DNA of 64,000 bases from Gammaproteobacteria bacterium (GCA_004172865.1 SEBV01000014.1:62001-126000); one strand, 5' to 3'; numbered from the stretch's first letter, positions 44,604 to 54,041 are shown. The notes: generated by a model not told the origin, from the sequence alone. Numbers and translations are program-made.

Positions 44604-45422
44604 ATGACTAATAAATCAATATACACCGAATTATCTCCCGATTATTTACAACGTTTTGGAGGAATCGCTCGCCTATATGGGCAGAACGCATTAGTCGCTT
44701 TACACAGCGCACATTTTGCCGTTATCGGTTTAGGCGGTGTAGGAACTTGGGTCGCTGAAGCTTTGGCCCGCTCCGGAGTTGGCGAGCTGACATTGATTGA
44801 ACTGGACGATGTGTGTGTGACCAACACCAACCGTCAATCTCATGCACTTAAATCCAATATCGGCCTCTCGAAAAATAAAGTGATTGGCGAGCGATTAAAA
44901 GATATTAATCCCGACATTATTATTCATTCCATTGAAGATTTTATTGATCAAGATAATATGAATTCTTTTATCGGAAAACAGCATCATGTTGTTATAGATG
45001 CAATGGATGCTGTACATATCAAAGCGCGATTGGTGGCTTATTGCCTAGCGATAAAAGTTCGCTTGATTACCGTAGGTTCGTCCGGTGGCAAACGCGACCC
45101 ACAACAAGTGCGAGTTGCAGATTTAGGTCGCACTGAAAGCGATCCAATGCTAGTAAAAATTCGCACGCAACTTTATCGCCACTTTAATTTTTCACGCGAT
45201 AAAAATCGAAAATTTCGCGTCGACGCGGTTTATTCCACTGAACAAATGGTTTACCCAAAACCCGATGGTAGCGTCTGTATGGACAAGCAATTTTTGGAGG
45301 CCGGAGTAAAACTGGATTGCGCCGGCGGTTTTGGCTCAAGCGTAATGGTGACAGGTACTTTTGGATTTGTGGCGGCCACTAGAGCGATTGAGAGGTATTT
45401 GAGTGTAACGCTTACAAAATGA
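44604..45422 (+). CDS. tcdA: tRNA threonylcarbamoyladenosine dehydratase
   Basis: 272 residues from the ATG at 44604, where family similarity starts (YLQRFGGIARLYG); in-frame ATGs exist at 44541 and 44568. It is an E1-like enzyme with the ATP-binding GLGGVGTWVAEALARSGVGEL, DDVCVTNTNRQ and the conserved VIDAMDAVHIKARL. TcdA (CsdL) cyclises t6A37 of tRNA to ct6A. In E. coli it lies beside csdA and csdE, which relay sulfur. Here a SufE/CsdE-type gene is two genes away, and no CsdA is seen. Confidence 0.93.
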   Translation: MTNKSIYTELSPDYLQRFGGIARLYGQNALVALHSAHFAVIGLGGVGTWVAEALARSGVGELTLIELDDVCVTNTNRQSHALKSNIGLSKNKVIGERLKDINPDIIIHSIEDFIDQDNMNSFIGKQHHVVIDAMDAVHIKARLVAYCLAIKVRLITVGSSGGKRDPQQVRVADLGRTESDPMLVKIRTQLYRHFNFSRDKNRKFRVDAVYSTEQMVYPKPDGSVCMDKQFLEAGVKLDCAGGFGSSVMVTGTFGFVAATRAIERYLSVTLTK

Positions 45423-45499
45423 TAAGTTACTGACCAATTAAATAATTTCATAGAATTGAAATCATTTAATGATAAAAATATTTACACTCTAACATTCAC

Positions 45500-45532
45500 G
45501 TTACCAAGATTTTTGTAGTTGTAAACCATTTA
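45500..45532. promoter_or_regulatory. Candidate CAZyme control motif upstream of the CBM6 gene
   Basis: GTTACCA (45500-45506) followed 20 bases later by TGTAAACCATTTA (45520-45532). Nearly the same pair, GTTACCA and TGTAACCATTTA 24 bases apart, precedes the pectate lyase gene at 54172-54209. Confidence 0.42.
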
Positions 45533-45703
45533 AAATCTAAGTATGTTGCTTCGGTCGCCAGCAAGGAATTCGCCAAGCATGTGTTTAAATGTTTTGCACT
45601 CCGCGCTACAACCTTTCATATTATTTACTGAATTTTAATTCAATAAATATCTATTTGACTACTTTTCAAATCAATTCAATTGGACATCTTAAAGGAGCTT
45701 TAG

Positions 45704-47200
45704 ATGAATATTCGAAAACTTGGTTGCTATATAGCTAGCACCTTTTTATCTTTTACGACCTCAATTAGTTTTGCTGCAAGTTCTTCAAGCAACTCAAGCG
45801 TGTCAACCACTTTAATCAGCCTAATTCAAGCAGAAGCCTACACTACTCAAAGCGGTACGACTTTGGAGGCTACTACTGACGTGGGTGGGGGATCTGATGT
45901 TACAAATATAAGCACCAACGATTGGCTTTCATATCTTGGAACTAACGTAAATATTCCAGTGAGCGGAACCTATCAAATAACTTATAGGGTTGCAGGTAGC
46001 GGAAGTTTTAAATTCAAGGAATCAAAAGAAACTGGCAATACAAATTATGATTCAGTTTCAGTACCTTCAACTGGCGGCGGTCAAAACTGGATTGACATTA
46101 CCCGTACAATTACATTGGCATCAGGAGTTCACAACTTTGGGATAGTAGCCACCGCAGGTGGTTTTAATATTAATTGGTTTAAAATTCAATCAATATCAGG
46201 AGTGCCTACAAGCTCATCAAGCAGTTCTTTAAACTCATCATTCAGCAGTAAAGCAAGTAGCAAAACGTCATCTTCAATATCTCAGCTATCATCTTCCAGT
46301 AAAGCAACAAGTTCTGCATCTACCAGTTCTTCATCAAGCTCGAAATCCAGTAATGCCAGCTCATCAAAAAAGGCGCAGGTATTGTTATTTGAAAATTTTG
46401 ACAACGCCACCTTACCAACATCATTAGGAATATGGGGCGGTAATGAACAACTCGTAGCAAGCCCAATTGAAAGCTATGGCAATAGCGGTAAAAGCTTAAA
46501 ATATATTTATAACGCCATGCCTGTACCCAACGGAGCACAATATCCAGGTGGAATTTTTAACTTAGCTTCTTACAACACGGATCATGTCTATATTCGGTTC
46601 CGCGCCAAAATGCCTAAATATACTCACGGGATAAAATTTATAAAAGTATTCGGCCAAAATTCAAATGGTTACGCTAATACAACATTTGGACTGGATTACA
46701 CTGGAATCGAAACTGGAGCGGGAAGCATGTATGCGGTATCCTATGGTGATGGATCGTCAAAAGACAATGACACCGCGAATATGATTTTCTTTGGCGGCGG
46801 CCCTCATTATTTAGGGCGTGCAACAGGCCTACAGGGATTGAATATCAGTACCCCGCAGCTTAAAAATTTCGCAGCAGCGGATTGGGGAACAGGCTGGCAC
46901 AAGTTCGAGTTTTACGTAAAATTCAATTCAGGCACTACTGCGCAAAATGAGAATAATGATGGCGAAGTCGTAGTACGAATTGATGACAAAGTTTATGTGA
47001 ATGTTAAGGGACTATTTAATCGACATTTCACCAACAAACCTATCGACAGAATTGAAATACTAGGTTGGTCCCAAAATACATGGCCGGAAATTTTTGAAAA
47101 TGGAGCATGGATAAGAAAAGAACAGCCAACACCTGAGTTTGAGGTTTGGTATGACAATATTGAAATTTCACTCAATGGATGGGGTAATAACACAATCTAA
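45704..47200 (+). CDS. Secreted CBM6 protein with serine linker and unrecognised C-terminal domain
   Basis: 498 residues with AAAGGAG upstream and a signal peptide (to about residue 25, SISFAAS). Residues 40-165 are a family 6 carbohydrate-binding module (IQAEAYTTQSG, GGGQNWIDITRTI, GGFNINWFKI). A pure Ser/Lys/Thr linker of about 55 residues (168-222) follows, in the style of Cellvibrio and Saccharophagus. The last 270 residues look beta-rich (LLFENFDNATLPTSLG, VYIRFRAKMPKYTHGIKFIKVFG, WHKFEFYVKF, FEVWYDNIEISLNGWG) and suggest a concanavalin-type jelly roll such as some polysaccharide lyases have, but I cannot assign a family. It would be exported and bind plant or algal polysaccharide. Its stop overlaps the convergent sufE stop by four bases. 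Confidence 0.85.
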   Translation: MNIRKLGCYIASTFLSFTTSISFAASSSSNSSVSTTLISLIQAEAYTTQSGTTLEATTDVGGGSDVTNISTNDWLSYLGTNVNIPVSGTYQITYRVAGSGSFKFKESKETGNTNYDSVSVPSTGGGQNWIDITRTITLASGVHNFGIVATAGGFNINWFKIQSISGVPTSSSSSSLNSSFSSKASSKTSSSISQLSSSSKATSSASTSSSSSSKSSNASSSKKAQVLLFENFDNATLPTSLGIWGGNEQLVASPIESYGNSGKSLKYIYNAMPVPNGAQYPGGIFNLASYNTDHVYIRFRAKMPKYTHGIKFIKVFGQNSNGYANTTFGLDYTGIETGAGSMYAVSYGDGSSKDNDTANMIFFGGGPHYLGRATGLQGLNISTPQLKNFAAADWGTGWHKFEFYVKFNSGTTAQNENNDGEVVVRIDDKVYVNVKGLFNRHFTNKPIDRIEILGWSQNTWPEIFENGAWIRKEQPTPEFEVWYDNIEISLNGWGNNTI

Positions 47201-47610
47201 ATTTTATAGAAATTAAAATGTTTGAGTCGCATAATAATGGCCTGCAAGCCATTATTACGCGATGGCGTTAAATGTTTTTCCAATCCCACGTCCAATAAAA
47301 CCTTCTTAAAATCAATCGCATTAATTTCTGCTGTGGTTTTTCCATTGACTTGCGATAACAATAAAACCGCTAATCCATTAATGACGCGGCTGTCGCTATC
47401 AAATGCAAAGCTATGTGTGCCGTTTTCCTCTGTGTGAGCTAACCATGTGGATACTTCGCAGCCTTTCAATAAATTTTCTGTAGTACGTAATGCAGGTTTC
47501 GGCTGAATTAATTTTCCCCATTGGGTTATTAAACGATATTGGGCTTGCCAATTTTGGGTAGCGATAAGTTCAGCGAGTGATACGGAAGATAAATCGTCGA
47601 GGTTATACAT
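47197..47610 (-). CDS. SufE/CsdE-family sulfur acceptor protein
   Basis: 137 residues. The single conserved Cys lies in LLKGCEVSTWLAH (about residue 51), and the C-terminal HLTPSRNNGLQAIIMRLK helix is typical. SufE-type proteins take persulfide sulfur from a cysteine desulfurase and pass it on. In E. coli the CsdE member works with CsdA and contacts TcdA. A tcdA gene lies nearby, which favours the CsdE role, though no desulfurase gene is seen. It starts on the last base of the tatD stop (TAATG), so the two are translationally coupled. Confidence 0.88.
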   Translation of the reverse strand: MYNLDDLSSVSLAELIATQNWQAQYRLITQWGKLIQPKPALRTTENLLKGCEVSTWLAHTEENGTHSFAFDSDSRVINGLAVLLLSQVNGKTTAEINAIDFKKVLLDVGLEKHLTPSRNNGLQAIIMRLKHFNFYKI

Positions 47611-48401
47611 TAGTTGATCTTAAAAAGTGTGCGTGCATTTGACGTGGCTTTCTCAGCGATGCATTCGAGAGTTACGTTGCGTAAATCAGAAAGTGTTTGT
47701 GCGATAACAAGAAGATTCTCAGGGCTATTACGTTCACCTTGCTTGCCGTAAATAGGCATATCGGGTGCATCGGTTTCTAGCAAGATGGATTCAATAGGTA
47801 ATTGCTGTGCAGCTTTGCGCGTTTTATTGGCGCGCTCATAAGTTATGATTCCACCGATTCCCAAACGAAAACCCATTTTCCAATAACGTAATGCCAATTC
47901 GTAGCTGCCGCTAAAAGCGTGAATAACGCCACCTACAGAAAATTTATGAACTTGTAATTGTTCGCACAATTCGTTGTGGGCTTTGTGGCAATGAATAATT
48001 AATGGCATCGACGTTTTTTGTGCAAGCTCTAGATGCACATCTAATATTTTTTGTTGCAATTCCATAGGTGTTTCTATGCTTGCATCCAGCCCGCACTCAC
48101 CAATGGCACGGCATTTTGATAGCGATATTTTTTGCTGTAATTGTTCACGAATATCACTTACATAATTAGCGGTATTTTCGACAGGTAATTCTTTCTCTAT
48201 CCACCAAGGATGCAACCCAACGCCGTGATAAATATTGCTGTGTTGCGCCGAAATATTAGCAGCAATTTGCCATTGTTCGGGAGCGACGCCAGGAATCATT
48301 AACGCATTGATTCCGAGTTGATTGCATTTCTGCCATATTGCTTCACGGTCGTTGTCAAAAACTGCGAAATCAAAATGGCAATGGCTATCAAATAAATTCA
48401 T
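47610..48401 (-). CDS. TatD-family metal-dependent deoxyribonuclease
   Basis: 263 residues, the normal TatD length. Metal ligands can be seen in order: FDSHCHFDF at the N-terminus, AIGECGLDA, PLIIHCHKAHNE, IHAFSGSYELA and LLETDAPDMP. Family members are 3'-5' exonucleases on DNA and RNA, involved in repair of oxidative damage and in DNA breakdown. It shares one-base TAATG junctions with both neighbours (TMEM175-type gene upstream, sufE downstream), forming a tight three-gene operon. Confidence 0.93.
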   Translation of the reverse strand: MNLFDSHCHFDFAVFDNDREAIWQKCNQLGINALMIPGVAPEQWQIAANISAQHSNIYHGVGLHPWWIEKELPVENTANYVSDIREQLQQKISLSKCRAIGECGLDASIETPMELQQKILDVHLELAQKTSMPLIIHCHKAHNELCEQLQVHKFSVGGVIHAFSGSYELALRYWKMGFRLGIGGIITYERANKTRKAAQQLPIESILLETDAPDMPIYGKQGERNSPENLLVIAQTLSDLRNVTLECIAEKATSNARTLFKIN

Positions 48402-48997
48402 TAATGTGGATCTTCAAAAAACTTTTTCTCAATGCGTTTATCTGGCACCAACCATAAAAGTGCAATGCAGATGTATCCGATTTGAGCTAACAAAACATGA
48501 ACAAATGCGAGCGGGATTGCTATGGCATAAACAACCACAGAAATTACACCTTTGAAATCTTTACCGACTGCGCTGGCGACGAGTGAATCTTTACCGTCGG
48601 CTTTAATAATACAGTGAACCAATATCCAGTAAGCGGCACCTGCCATCATTAAGCATCCGCCATACAAAGCGGTTGGTAGTGGTGCAAAATGATTTTCGCC
48701 CATCCAGCCAGTAACAAACGGGAATAGCGAAAGCCAAAATAATAAATGCAAATTAGCCCAAAGCACTCCGCCGCTTACATGCTTTACGGCGTGGAATAAA
48801 TGGTGATGGTTATTCCAATAGATTCCCACGTAAATAAAGCTCAATACATAACTAAAAAATACCGGCAGTAAACCGCTTAATGTTTGCCAATCAGTACCGT
48901 GCGGTACTTTCATTTCCAGCACCATAATGGTGATGATAATGGCCAGCACACCATCGCTAAATGCTTCAAGGCGATTTTTGCCCATAAATTTCCCCAT
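48401..48997 (-). CDS. TMEM175-family potassium channel-like protein (DUF1211)
   Basis: 198 residues (a second ATG at 48985 is also possible). Six membrane helices. The first has the family hallmark RLEAFSDGVLAIIITIMVLEM (R...FSD), which in bacterial TMEM175 proteins lines a potassium-permeable pore. Next come YWNNHHHLFHAVKHVSGGVLWANL and FPFVTGWMGENH, also characteristic. It is the first gene of the operon with tatD and sufE; I see no functional link between the three. Confidence 0.9.
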   Translation of the reverse strand: MGKFMGKNRLEAFSDGVLAIIITIMVLEMKVPHGTDWQTLSGLLPVFFSYVLSFIYVGIYWNNHHHLFHAVKHVSGGVLWANLHLLFWLSLFPFVTGWMGENHFAPLPTALYGGCLMMAGAAYWILVHCIIKADGKDSLVASAVGKDFKGVISVVVYAIAIPLAFVHVLLAQIGYICIALLWLVPDKRIEKKFFEDPH

Positions 48998-49076
48998 CGA
49001 TAAATAGAATTTTTAGCATTGTAAGCGCGCAGGAAAATTTGCGCACCCAAGGTTTTTTTGCAGCTCGTCGGGATCA

Positions 49077-50150
49077 ATGAAACAAATACAGCAATATGAC
49101 GATTTACCGCTATATTATAAAAATGGCTTGGCCTGTTTCGCTGGTTTAATGAGGGCTAACAGCCTTATGTTTGATGATGCGTCCAAAAAATTTCAGCTTG
49201 GTCTGGTGTATGTGTTTGGCGTCTTGGCCGCTGTTGGAATCGGTCCTTTCGTAATTCTTCGCTATCTACAAGGTGAAAAACTCCACGCTTTACTGGACTT
49301 AGCCATAGTGTGTGCCGCTATTTCAATTGCCGTTTACTCTCGCAAACGCGGAAAAGTAACCACCTTCTCTCTCAATTTTGCCGCTATTTTTTACACCACG
49401 GGCGCGGTTGCGGTTGTCCATATGAACAGCCCCATCTTTGTGTTTTGGATGTTCCCCACAATTCTCGCTAACTTTTTTCTGCTGCGCCCCAAGAGCGCGA
49501 TTGTTGTTAACCTTGTAGCAATAATCCTCATTTTGCCAATTGCCTGGGGGCTTGGAAGAACGCTGGACTCTTTCGCAATGATTTCGTCATTGTTTATCGG
49601 CAGCACCATGGCTTATCTATTCGCTTACTTGACCGAGCAGCAGCGCCAAAAGCTGGAAATATTTGCATCGCAAGATCCGCTCACACTGCTTGGAAATCGT
49701 CGTGTGATGGACGACGAGCTGCGCACCAGTGAAGACGATTTCACCCGCTACCAGACACCGGCAACGCTAATTGTATTTGACCTCGACAACTTCAAAGCCA
49801 TCAACGATAAATTTGGCCACAGCGTGGGCGACCAGATCCTGGTGAAAATTGGCAATTTGTTAACAGCGCGCTTGCGCAAAACTGATCGCGGCTATCGCTT
49901 CGGTGGCGAGGAATTTGTGTTGCTGGCCCGCAATACCGATCTGAAAGAAGCAGCTATTATCGCTGAGCAAATTCGCGTGCAAGTCGCGCATGAGATAAGC
50001 GGCCCAGAAGGCAATATCAGCGCCTCCTTTGGCTGCGCCGAGATTCGGGCAAACGAATCGCGCGAACAATGGTTTATCCGCGCCGACCGCGCCATGTACG
50101 AAGCAAAAGCCCTAGGGCGAAATTGTGTCGTTTTGGCGCAAGACGCCTGA
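49077..50150 (+). CDS. Membrane-bound diguanylate cyclase (GGDEF)
   Basis: 357 residues. Residues about 40-190 hold six hydrophobic helices of a membrane sensor region, and the C-terminal 170 residues are a GGDEF domain. The signature is YRFGGEEFVLLAR, the metal and substrate residues are in LIVFDLDNFKAINDKFGH, and an RKTD inhibitory-site motif lies five residues before GGEEF. It should therefore be active and feedback-controlled by cyclic di-GMP. It is divergent from the channel gene with only 79 bases between. The input signal is unknown. Confidence 0.93.
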   Translation: MKQIQQYDDLPLYYKNGLACFAGLMRANSLMFDDASKKFQLGLVYVFGVLAAVGIGPFVILRYLQGEKLHALLDLAIVCAAISIAVYSRKRGKVTTFSLNFAAIFYTTGAVAVVHMNSPIFVFWMFPTILANFFLLRPKSAIVVNLVAIILILPIAWGLGRTLDSFAMISSLFIGSTMAYLFAYLTEQQRQKLEIFASQDPLTLLGNRRVMDDELRTSEDDFTRYQTPATLIVFDLDNFKAINDKFGHSVGDQILVKIGNLLTARLRKTDRGYRFGGEEFVLLARNTDLKEAAIIAEQIRVQVAHEISGPEGNISASFGCAEIRANESREQWFIRADRAMYEAKALGRNCVVLAQDA

Positions 50151-50321
50151 ACCCTTCACCGAAACCCTGTTTAACTCCCAAATGCGAAGCTAATCCGGTG
50201 ATTTTAAAACACATTCACTGGATTTCCCGCTATCATCCGCCTTTACAATAATTTGCTTTGCTACAACTCGATAGCGACACCAACGATCAGACTGACCGAG
50301 CAACTCTAAGTACCAGATTCT

Positions 50322-51977
50322 ATGTACCATACTTTTTTCGGCCTTACAGAGCCCGCATTTTCAATAGCCGTGAACCCGCGCTACTTGTACATGAGCCAAC
50401 AGCATAAAGAGGCCCTGGCGCATTTACTCTATGGCGTAGAGGGTGGCGGCTTTGTCATGCTTACTGGCGAGGTAGGTACGGGTAAAACGACGATTATTCG
50501 CTGCTTACTTGAGCAAATGCCGGAAAATACAGACATGGCGATTGTGATGAATCCCATGTCTAACGTGTCGGAGTTATTGACCACCATTTGCGATGAGCTG
50601 GATGCATCCTACGTATTAGATGACCCGACGATTAAAGACCTGACGGACGCGTTGCATAGCTTCCTGCTACGTAATCATACCCGTGGTCGCAACACCATAT
50701 TACTAGTCGATGAAGCACAATTGCTTTCGCCGCAAGCGCTTGAGCAAGTACGATTGCTAACCAATCTGGAAACCACCACGCAAAAATTATTACATATTAT
50801 TTTGGTAGGCCAGCCCGAATTAAAAACGCTGTTATCCAAACCTGAATTGCGTCAGCTAGCGCAGCGAATTACAGCGCGTTTCCATCTCACGCCATTAACA
50901 CTCACCGAGACCCAAGCTTATATTCGCCATCGTTTAAAAGTGGCTGGTATGACGGAGGGACGCGGTCCATTTCCGTTTCCAATTGTTAAACGCATTCACG
51001 CATTTACCGGTGGTATTCCGCGCTTGATCAATGTGATTTGTGAACGCTGTTTAATTGGTGCTTACAGCAAAAATCAACAGCGCGTTGATAACACCATTTT
51101 CAACGCCGCACGCAAAGAAGTTATTGGTGGCTTGGATCAAACAGCCCCAACCAAATATCATTTGTATTGGAAAATTACCGCCGCATTTTTCTTTGCAGCC
51201 TTGCTTATCAATACGATTTACTTCACTCAGTTCGCTGAAAAACCGATTCCCAAAACGCCGGTGAAATCGCAAGTTGCAACGGCGATAAAAACTGTTTCCT
51301 CACCAACGCAAAATCTTGCATTGTCGAACGTGACGATTCGCAATTTCCATGCAGCCGAAGATATTTTCTTTGGTTATTTAGCGGTACCTGTCGCACCGGA
51401 AACTCGTCCCTGCGGCAAAGTACTGAGAGCTAATCAACAATGCATAAAAATTTCAACGCATACCTGGACAGACGTAACCGAATTAAACCGCCCGGCGATT
51501 TTAATCATGTCCACACCGGAGAAATTCTCAACCTATTTAGTGTTGATCGGGCTTAACGCCGACAACGCATTAGTACTTAACGAACAGCAAGAACGCAGCG
51601 TTGTACCGCTGACCAAAATTGGCCGCGATTGGACTGGCGAACTTGTATATCTATGGAAAAAACCACCGGCATTTACCGAAACACTTGTGCTTGGCGACAG
51701 CAGCCCGACCGTTGCATGGCTCGCACAACAATTTGCTAAAATTGATAACCAGAAAGATCCACTGACTGACGATTTGTTTACGCTGGCATTACAAGAACGC
51801 TTAAAGATTTTTCAACGCACAAAAAATATTACAGCAGAAGGCAATATCGATGAGCAGACATTAATGAAAGTTAATGAGGTAGTCGGTATCGATAAAACAC
51901 TTATCACTGATTTTAAAGAATCAGGCAGTAAAGCAATAACCAATAAAGAACAGAGTAAAAATGTCACTACTCCTTGA
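50322..51977 (+). CDS. gspA: GspA/ExeA-type AAA ATPase of type II secretion
   Basis: 551 residues. The N-terminal AAA domain has Walker A (GEVGTGKTT, residues 46-54) and Walker B (TILLVDEAQLL), preceded by the family opening FFGLTEPAFSIAVNPRYLYMS. A membrane helix lies near residue 285-305. The periplasmic part ends in a peptidoglycan-binding domain (LALQERLKIFQRTKNI). GspA with GspB inserts the secretin ring GspD through the cell wall. It overlaps gspB by 17 bases. The secreted pectate lyase and CBM6 protein nearby are likely clients of this pathway. Confidence 0.93.
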   Translation: MYHTFFGLTEPAFSIAVNPRYLYMSQQHKEALAHLLYGVEGGGFVMLTGEVGTGKTTIIRCLLEQMPENTDMAIVMNPMSNVSELLTTICDELDASYVLDDPTIKDLTDALHSFLLRNHTRGRNTILLVDEAQLLSPQALEQVRLLTNLETTTQKLLHIILVGQPELKTLLSKPELRQLAQRITARFHLTPLTLTETQAYIRHRLKVAGMTEGRGPFPFPIVKRIHAFTGGIPRLINVICERCLIGAYSKNQQRVDNTIFNAARKEVIGGLDQTAPTKYHLYWKITAAFFFAALLINTIYFTQFAEKPIPKTPVKSQVATAIKTVSSPTQNLALSNVTIRNFHAAEDIFFGYLAVPVAPETRPCGKVLRANQQCIKISTHTWTDVTELNRPAILIMSTPEKFSTYLVLIGLNADNALVLNEQQERSVVPLTKIGRDWTGELVYLWKKPPAFTETLVLGDSSPTVAWLAQQFAKIDNQKDPLTDDLFTLALQERLKIFQRTKNITAEGNIDEQTLMKVNEVVGIDKTLITDFKESGSKAITNKEQSKNVTTP

Positions 51978-52701
51978 TGCATTAAACCGAGCCGACCAGG
52001 AGCGTAAGCGCAATGAAGCTACGCCCGGAATCGACAGCAACCACGAACAACGTCTTGACGATGAGCCACGCCAAAATCCTGTGTTGCTTATCACTGCAAT
52101 TGTTGTCGGGATATTAATTTTAGCGGCGATTGTCTATTGGCTTGGGCAGCGATCTGCTGCTCCTGTTTCGAGCGCGACTAATCCTTCAAGTGCGGCAAAA
52201 ACCGTAACTGCAAACTCAGTTCCATCAAACGCTGAGAAAAAAGTAGAAGTAGTAGAGCCAACACCAGAAGTTGAAAATGCTCCAGCGCCGGATGAAAGCG
52301 TCACCAGTTTGTATCAACAAACTCAGGTTCCTGAAACCAATACTGCGATTACCATTTCAACACCACAGCCTGAACAAACCCAAGCCGTGGTAGATCCCGC
52401 TCCTGCACCGGATGCTGCACCGCCACCCACAGAGCCGACATCCATAACGCAATACACCAACATGCCTGAGCTTCACAATTTACAGAAAGATATTTTAGAA
52501 AAAGTGCCGACACTCACTTACAGCGAGCATCATTACGATGTGAACGACAGCAACGTAAAAATTAACGGCCATATTTTTCACGTTAACGAACAAATTGCTG
52601 GCGGCATCACTATCGATAGAATTTTGCCAGACGGCATAATCCTGAATATAGAGGGTCATCCTTTCAAAATGCGCGCGATGAATTCCTGGATAAATATGTA
52701 A
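51961..52701 (+). CDS. gspB: GspB-type secretin assembly factor
   Basis: 246 residues. The start MSLLLDALNRADQERKR is the GspB signature, followed by one membrane helix (about residues 40-62) and a Pro/Ala/Glu-rich periplasmic spacer of about 90 residues. The C-terminal T2SSB domain has TLTYSEHHYDVNDSNVKING, then NEQIAGGITIDRILPDGIIL and GHPFKM. It works as a complex with GspA in secretin placement. The remaining gsp genes are not in the window; separation of gspAB from the main gsp operon is normal. Confidence 0.93.
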   Translation: MSLLLDALNRADQERKRNEATPGIDSNHEQRLDDEPRQNPVLLITAIVVGILILAAIVYWLGQRSAAPVSSATNPSSAAKTVTANSVPSNAEKKVEVVEPTPEVENAPAPDESVTSLYQQTQVPETNTAITISTPQPEQTQAVVDPAPAPDAAPPPTEPTSITQYTNMPELHNLQKDILEKVPTLTYSEHHYDVNDSNVKINGHIFHVNEQIAGGITIDRILPDGIILNIEGHPFKMRAMNSWINM

Positions 52702-52704
52702 ATC

Positions 52705-53442
52705 ATGCGCCCTTCACCGACAGATGTGATGAGCTGTTTTTCTGAAGGATTGCAGCTCATTTTCAGCAAAGGTTTTCGCCGCTTCGTTCTAATTCCCATC
52801 GCATTAAATATTCTGATCTTTATAGTACTCAGCACAATCGCCTTTCACTACGCGCAAAGCATGTTCGCGAGCTTTGAAGTTTATTTGCCATCCTGGTTAG
52901 TGTGGATTAAATGGCTGCTGTCGCCAATTCTTGCGCTGATCATGTTAATTATTTACGGTTACTCTTTTAATTTAATAACCACCGTTATTGCTGCACCTTT
53001 TTTAGGTTTGCTTGCCGAAAAAATAGAAGCGCATACAACCGGCATTTCGCCTCCTGAAGAATCTTTACTTCAACTGATTCCCCGCACCTTCAAACGCGAA
53101 CTTATCAAACTTATTTATTTTATCCCGCGCTCCTTGTGTGTAATGTTACTCCTACTCGCACTATTGCTTTTACCCGGCGCAAATATTCTGGGCGCAATTA
53201 TCGGCGGCCTGTGGGGCAGCTGGTGCCTCGCATTGCAATTTTGTGACTACGCTGCGGACAATCATCAACTCCCGTTCACGCAAGTTCGCATGCAATTGAG
53301 CCAACAAAAATTAAACAGTTTTGCTTTTGGTGGACTCGTTTTATTTGGCAGCATGATTCCCGTTTTTAATATTGTGATGACTCCTTTAGCAGTGGCAGCG
53401 GGGACGATTTATTGGGTGAAGCGCAACACAGTTGAAGGATAA
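52705..53442 (+). CDS. cysZ: CysZ-like (EI24-family) membrane protein
   Basis: 245 residues starting three bases after gspB. It has four long hydrophobic segments, the opening GLQLIFSKGFRRFVLIPIALN, a central ITTVIAAPFLGLLAEKIEAH and the conserved PRTFKRELIKLIYFIPR. These mark the CysZ/EI24 family. CysZ takes up sulfate for cysteine synthesis in E. coli. The gene ends without other sulfur-assimilation genes nearby, so the symbol rests on family resemblance only. Confidence 0.85.
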   Translation: MRPSPTDVMSCFSEGLQLIFSKGFRRFVLIPIALNILIFIVLSTIAFHYAQSMFASFEVYLPSWLVWIKWLLSPILALIMLIIYGYSFNLITTVIAAPFLGLLAEKIEAHTTGISPPEESLLQLIPRTFKRELIKLIYFIPRSLCVMLLLLALLLLPGANILGAIIGGLWGSWCLALQFCDYAADNHQLPFTQVRMQLSQQKLNSFAFGGLVLFGSMIPVFNIVMTPLAVAAGTIYWVKRNTVEG

Positions 53443-53526
53443 ATCGCGACGCTATAATTTTCTGAATACGCATTATCTAAAAAGCGTTTAAAACCAATTA
53501 ATTTAGGGCATAAGAAAGGCAAAGTC

Positions 53527-54041
53527 ATGCAACGAATAATGATACTTCCACTGTGCATGCTTCTGTCAGCTTGCACCAAGGAGCCTGATTTCAATAAAGT
53601 TAAATCAAACTTTAATACAAATGTTGAAAGCTTCGAAAAATTAGCATAAATGGTAAAAGAAGATTTTAAAAATGGTCCCTGCCTTGAAGTCGGTGAAGAT
53701 TAAATTGGAGATTATTATGAGAGCGATGGACGCTGGGGTTTTGAAAAACTAAAACTTGAATATGTTTTGAATAAATATTCAATTAGCATTTCTCGTTACG
53801 CCGAGTATAAAAAGTTATTCAAAATCACAAAAACCGACAGAGCAAGCTACTGCGCGGGAAATCAAAACGAATCCTATAATCTACTTGCCTATAGAAGCGG
53901 CTTAGCAGTTTCAGGCTGCGCTCTAGACATATATAAAAAATACCCAATTCCTGAGTCTTCTGGCAAACGTAGTACGGTGAGGACTTTACCGAAGTAACCA
54001 TCTTGAAAAATGGCTGGTTTATGGAATATAGCTGCACTTAA
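53527..54041 (+). pseudogene. Decayed lipoprotein gene: two in-frame stops and a frameshift
   Basis: An ATG at 53527 begins a lipoprotein signal (MQRIMILPLCMLLSAC, lipobox LSAC). The same frame then continues through TAA at 53647-53649 and TAA at 53701-53703 into a coherent hydrophilic protein with several cysteines (SDGRWGFEKLKLEYVL, ending TLPK at 53997). Both stops are one C-to-T change from CAA (Gln). Near 53980 the sense moves to another frame, giving EDFTEVTILKNGWFMEYSCT and a stop at 54039-54041. Read together it is a lipoprotein of about 170 residues, recently inactivated. The 40-residue front piece could still be expressed. Confidence 0.7.

Noticed and set aside
45446-45470. Short ATTTCA/TGAAAT stem after tcdA
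   Set aside because: Only six AT-rich pairs with no T-run; too weak to call a terminator.
53527-54041. Alternative genetic code reading TAA as Gln
   Set aside because: All other genes in the window use TAA as a normal stop, so a pseudogene is the simpler reading.
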